Shown in pieces: positions 5,787-6,912 of a DNA stretch of 6,912 nucleotides. The position numbers and the translations under genes were made by a program. This stretch comes from an uncultured Mucispirillum sp. (lineage in GTDB: Bacteria; Chrysiogenota; Deferribacteres; Deferribacterales; Mucispirillaceae): the NCBI GenBank assembly GCA_945947845.1, contig CAMEZN010000092.1:1-6912 (forward strand), given 5' to 3'. How positions within the stretch are numbered: the first letter of the stretch is position 1; every line of letters begins with the position of its first letter. The notes below the pieces were generated by a model. That model was not told where the DNA came from and made no database searches. It worked only from the letters and a program-made list of their open reading frames with translations.

Positions 5787-6912
5787 ATGATTAATTATAT
5801 AATAAAATTTTCTGTTCACCATAAAGGTTTTGTATTCTTTTTAACATTTGTTCTTATTGCCTATGGTATATACAGTCTTGTAAAACTGCCAATAGATGCT
5901 GTGCCTGATATTAGTAATAATCAGGTTTCTGTAAATACATCAGTTATTGGCTGGTCAGCTGAAGAAATAGAAAAAACTATAACATTTCCAATAGAATCAG
6001 CAGTCCGTGGTATTCCTAATGCAAAAGAAGTTCGTTCATTAAGCCGTTTAGGGCTTTCACAGGTAAATATTATCTTTGAAGATAATATGAATATTTACCT
6101 TGCTAGGCAGCTTGTATCTGAGCGATTGCAGACAATCAGCGATTCTTTGCCTGCCACCCCAAGTTTAGGACCTGTTACAACAGGTTTAGGTGAAGTTTAC
6201 CAGTATGTTGTAGAATATAAAAATATAGAAACAGACCCAGAAAAAAGGTTGAAGCAGCTTATAGAATTAAAATCTATACAAGACTGGAATATTAAACCAA
6301 GGCTTGCAGGTATTCCCGGAGTAGCAGAAATTAATACAACAGGCGGCTACAACAGGCAGATACATATTAAACCGAACCCGCAGAAGCTGGCATCATATGG
6401 TATGACATTTAGTGATATTGAAAATGCTATCAATAATGCGACACAAAATGTTGGGGGCGGCTATGTAGAGCAGGAAGCTGGTCAGTTTGTTGTGCAGGCT
6501 GTTGGTTTTCTTACAGATAAAGATGATATTCTAAACCTGCCTGTAAAAATACTTGCTAATATGCAGGTAGTCAGCATTAAAGATGTGGCAGAAGTAGAAG
6601 AAGGTAAATCTGCAAGAACTGGTGCAGCTACATATAACGGCAGAGAGTGTGTTCTTGGAACTATTATGATGATGACTGGTGAAAACAGCCGGACAGTTTC
6701 AGAAAGAGCAGCAGAACAAATCGCAATAATTTCAAAAGATTTACCATCTGATGTAGAAATAATACCACTTTACAACCGTTCTGATTTAGTTGGTGCTACA
6801 ATAAATACAGTATGGCACAATGTGGCAACTGGTGCAGCCTTAGTTATTGTTATTTTATTCTTACTTGTAGGTAATCTTAGAGCCGCATTTATTACAGCAA
6901 TAACTATCCCAT
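5787..6912 (+). CDS. CzcA/CusA-type heavy-metal RND efflux pump, 3' end beyond window
   Basis: This is the inner-membrane proton-driven pump of a heavy-metal-efflux RND system. The first 375 codons are in the window, about a third of the usual 1,030-1,060. A first membrane helix at about 14-31 is followed by LPIDAVPDISNNQVSVNTS at 34-52, TFPIESAVRGIPNAKEVRSL at 66-85 and GPVTTGLGEVYQY at 128-140. All are hallmark porter-domain segments of the HME branch of RND proteins, not the drug-exporting AcrB branch. A second membrane helix begins near 346 (VATGAALVIVILFLLVGNLRAA), and the frame stays open to the last base. GAGG at 5775-5778, 8 nt before the ATG, supports the start. The metal-binding and proton-relay residues lie further downstream, so whether it handles Zn/Cd/Co or Cu/Ag cannot be told. 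Confidence 0.93.
   Translation, partial: MINYIIKFSVHHKGFVFFLTFVLIAYGIYSLVKLPIDAVPDISNNQVSVNTSVIGWSAEEIEKTITFPIESAVRGIPNAKEVRSLSRLGLSQVNIIFEDNMNIYLARQLVSERLQTISDSLPATPSLGPVTTGLGEVYQYVVEYKNIETDPEKRLKQLIELKSIQDWNIKPRLAGIPGVAEINTTGGYNRQIHIKPNPQKLASYGMTFSDIENAINNATQNVGGGYVEQEAGQFVVQAVGFLTDKDDILNLPVKILANMQVVSIKDVAEVEEGKSARTGAATYNGRECVLGTIMMMTGENSRTVSERAAEQIAIISKDLPSDVEIIPLYNRSDLVGATINTVWHNVATGAALVIVILFLLVGNLRAAFITAITIP

Overview
The window comes from a diderm (Gram-negative type) bacterium with an AT-rich genome: A/T-biased codons, frequent ATA and AGA, and almost pure A/T intergenic DNA. The diderm call rests on a BamD-type outer-membrane-assembly lipoprotein and a CzcC/TolC-type outer-membrane efflux protein. 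Base composition and protein character would fit a low-GC Deferribacteres member such as Mucispirillum. That is a guess, since nothing here settles the lineage.

Positions 1-114 are extremely A/T-rich and show no gene. Positions 115-4025 hold a tight run of housekeeping genes, all on the + strand: a RimO-type methylthiotransferase without its N-terminal domain, a BamD-like lipoprotein with a long charged tail, seryl-tRNA synthetase (serS), and a short, divergent RsmI-like methyltransferase. The genes overlap or lie 5-23 nt apart, so co-transcription is likely. The shared theme is translation (ribosomal protein modification, tRNA charging, probable rRNA methylation), with BamD embedded.

Positions 4026-4199 are the only sizeable gap between genes. 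The gap holds a TTGACA promoter element, a perfect 10-6-10 inverted repeat, a second imperfect 7-6-7 dyad and an 11-nt-spaced direct repeat. Together these look like a controlled promoter for the next operon.

Positions 4200-6912 encode a heavy-metal-efflux RND operon: a CzcC-type outer-membrane channel, a 115-residue secreted protein in the slot where the periplasmic adaptor (CzcB) belongs, and the start of a CzcA/CusA-type pump that runs off the window. The standout observation is the tiny adaptor. It appears to keep only the membrane-proximal domain of a membrane fusion protein and to lack the lipoyl, alpha-hairpin and central beta-barrel parts. Yet it has its own signal peptide, a good ribosome binding site and a tight overlap with the gene before it, so it looks like a real gene and not debris.
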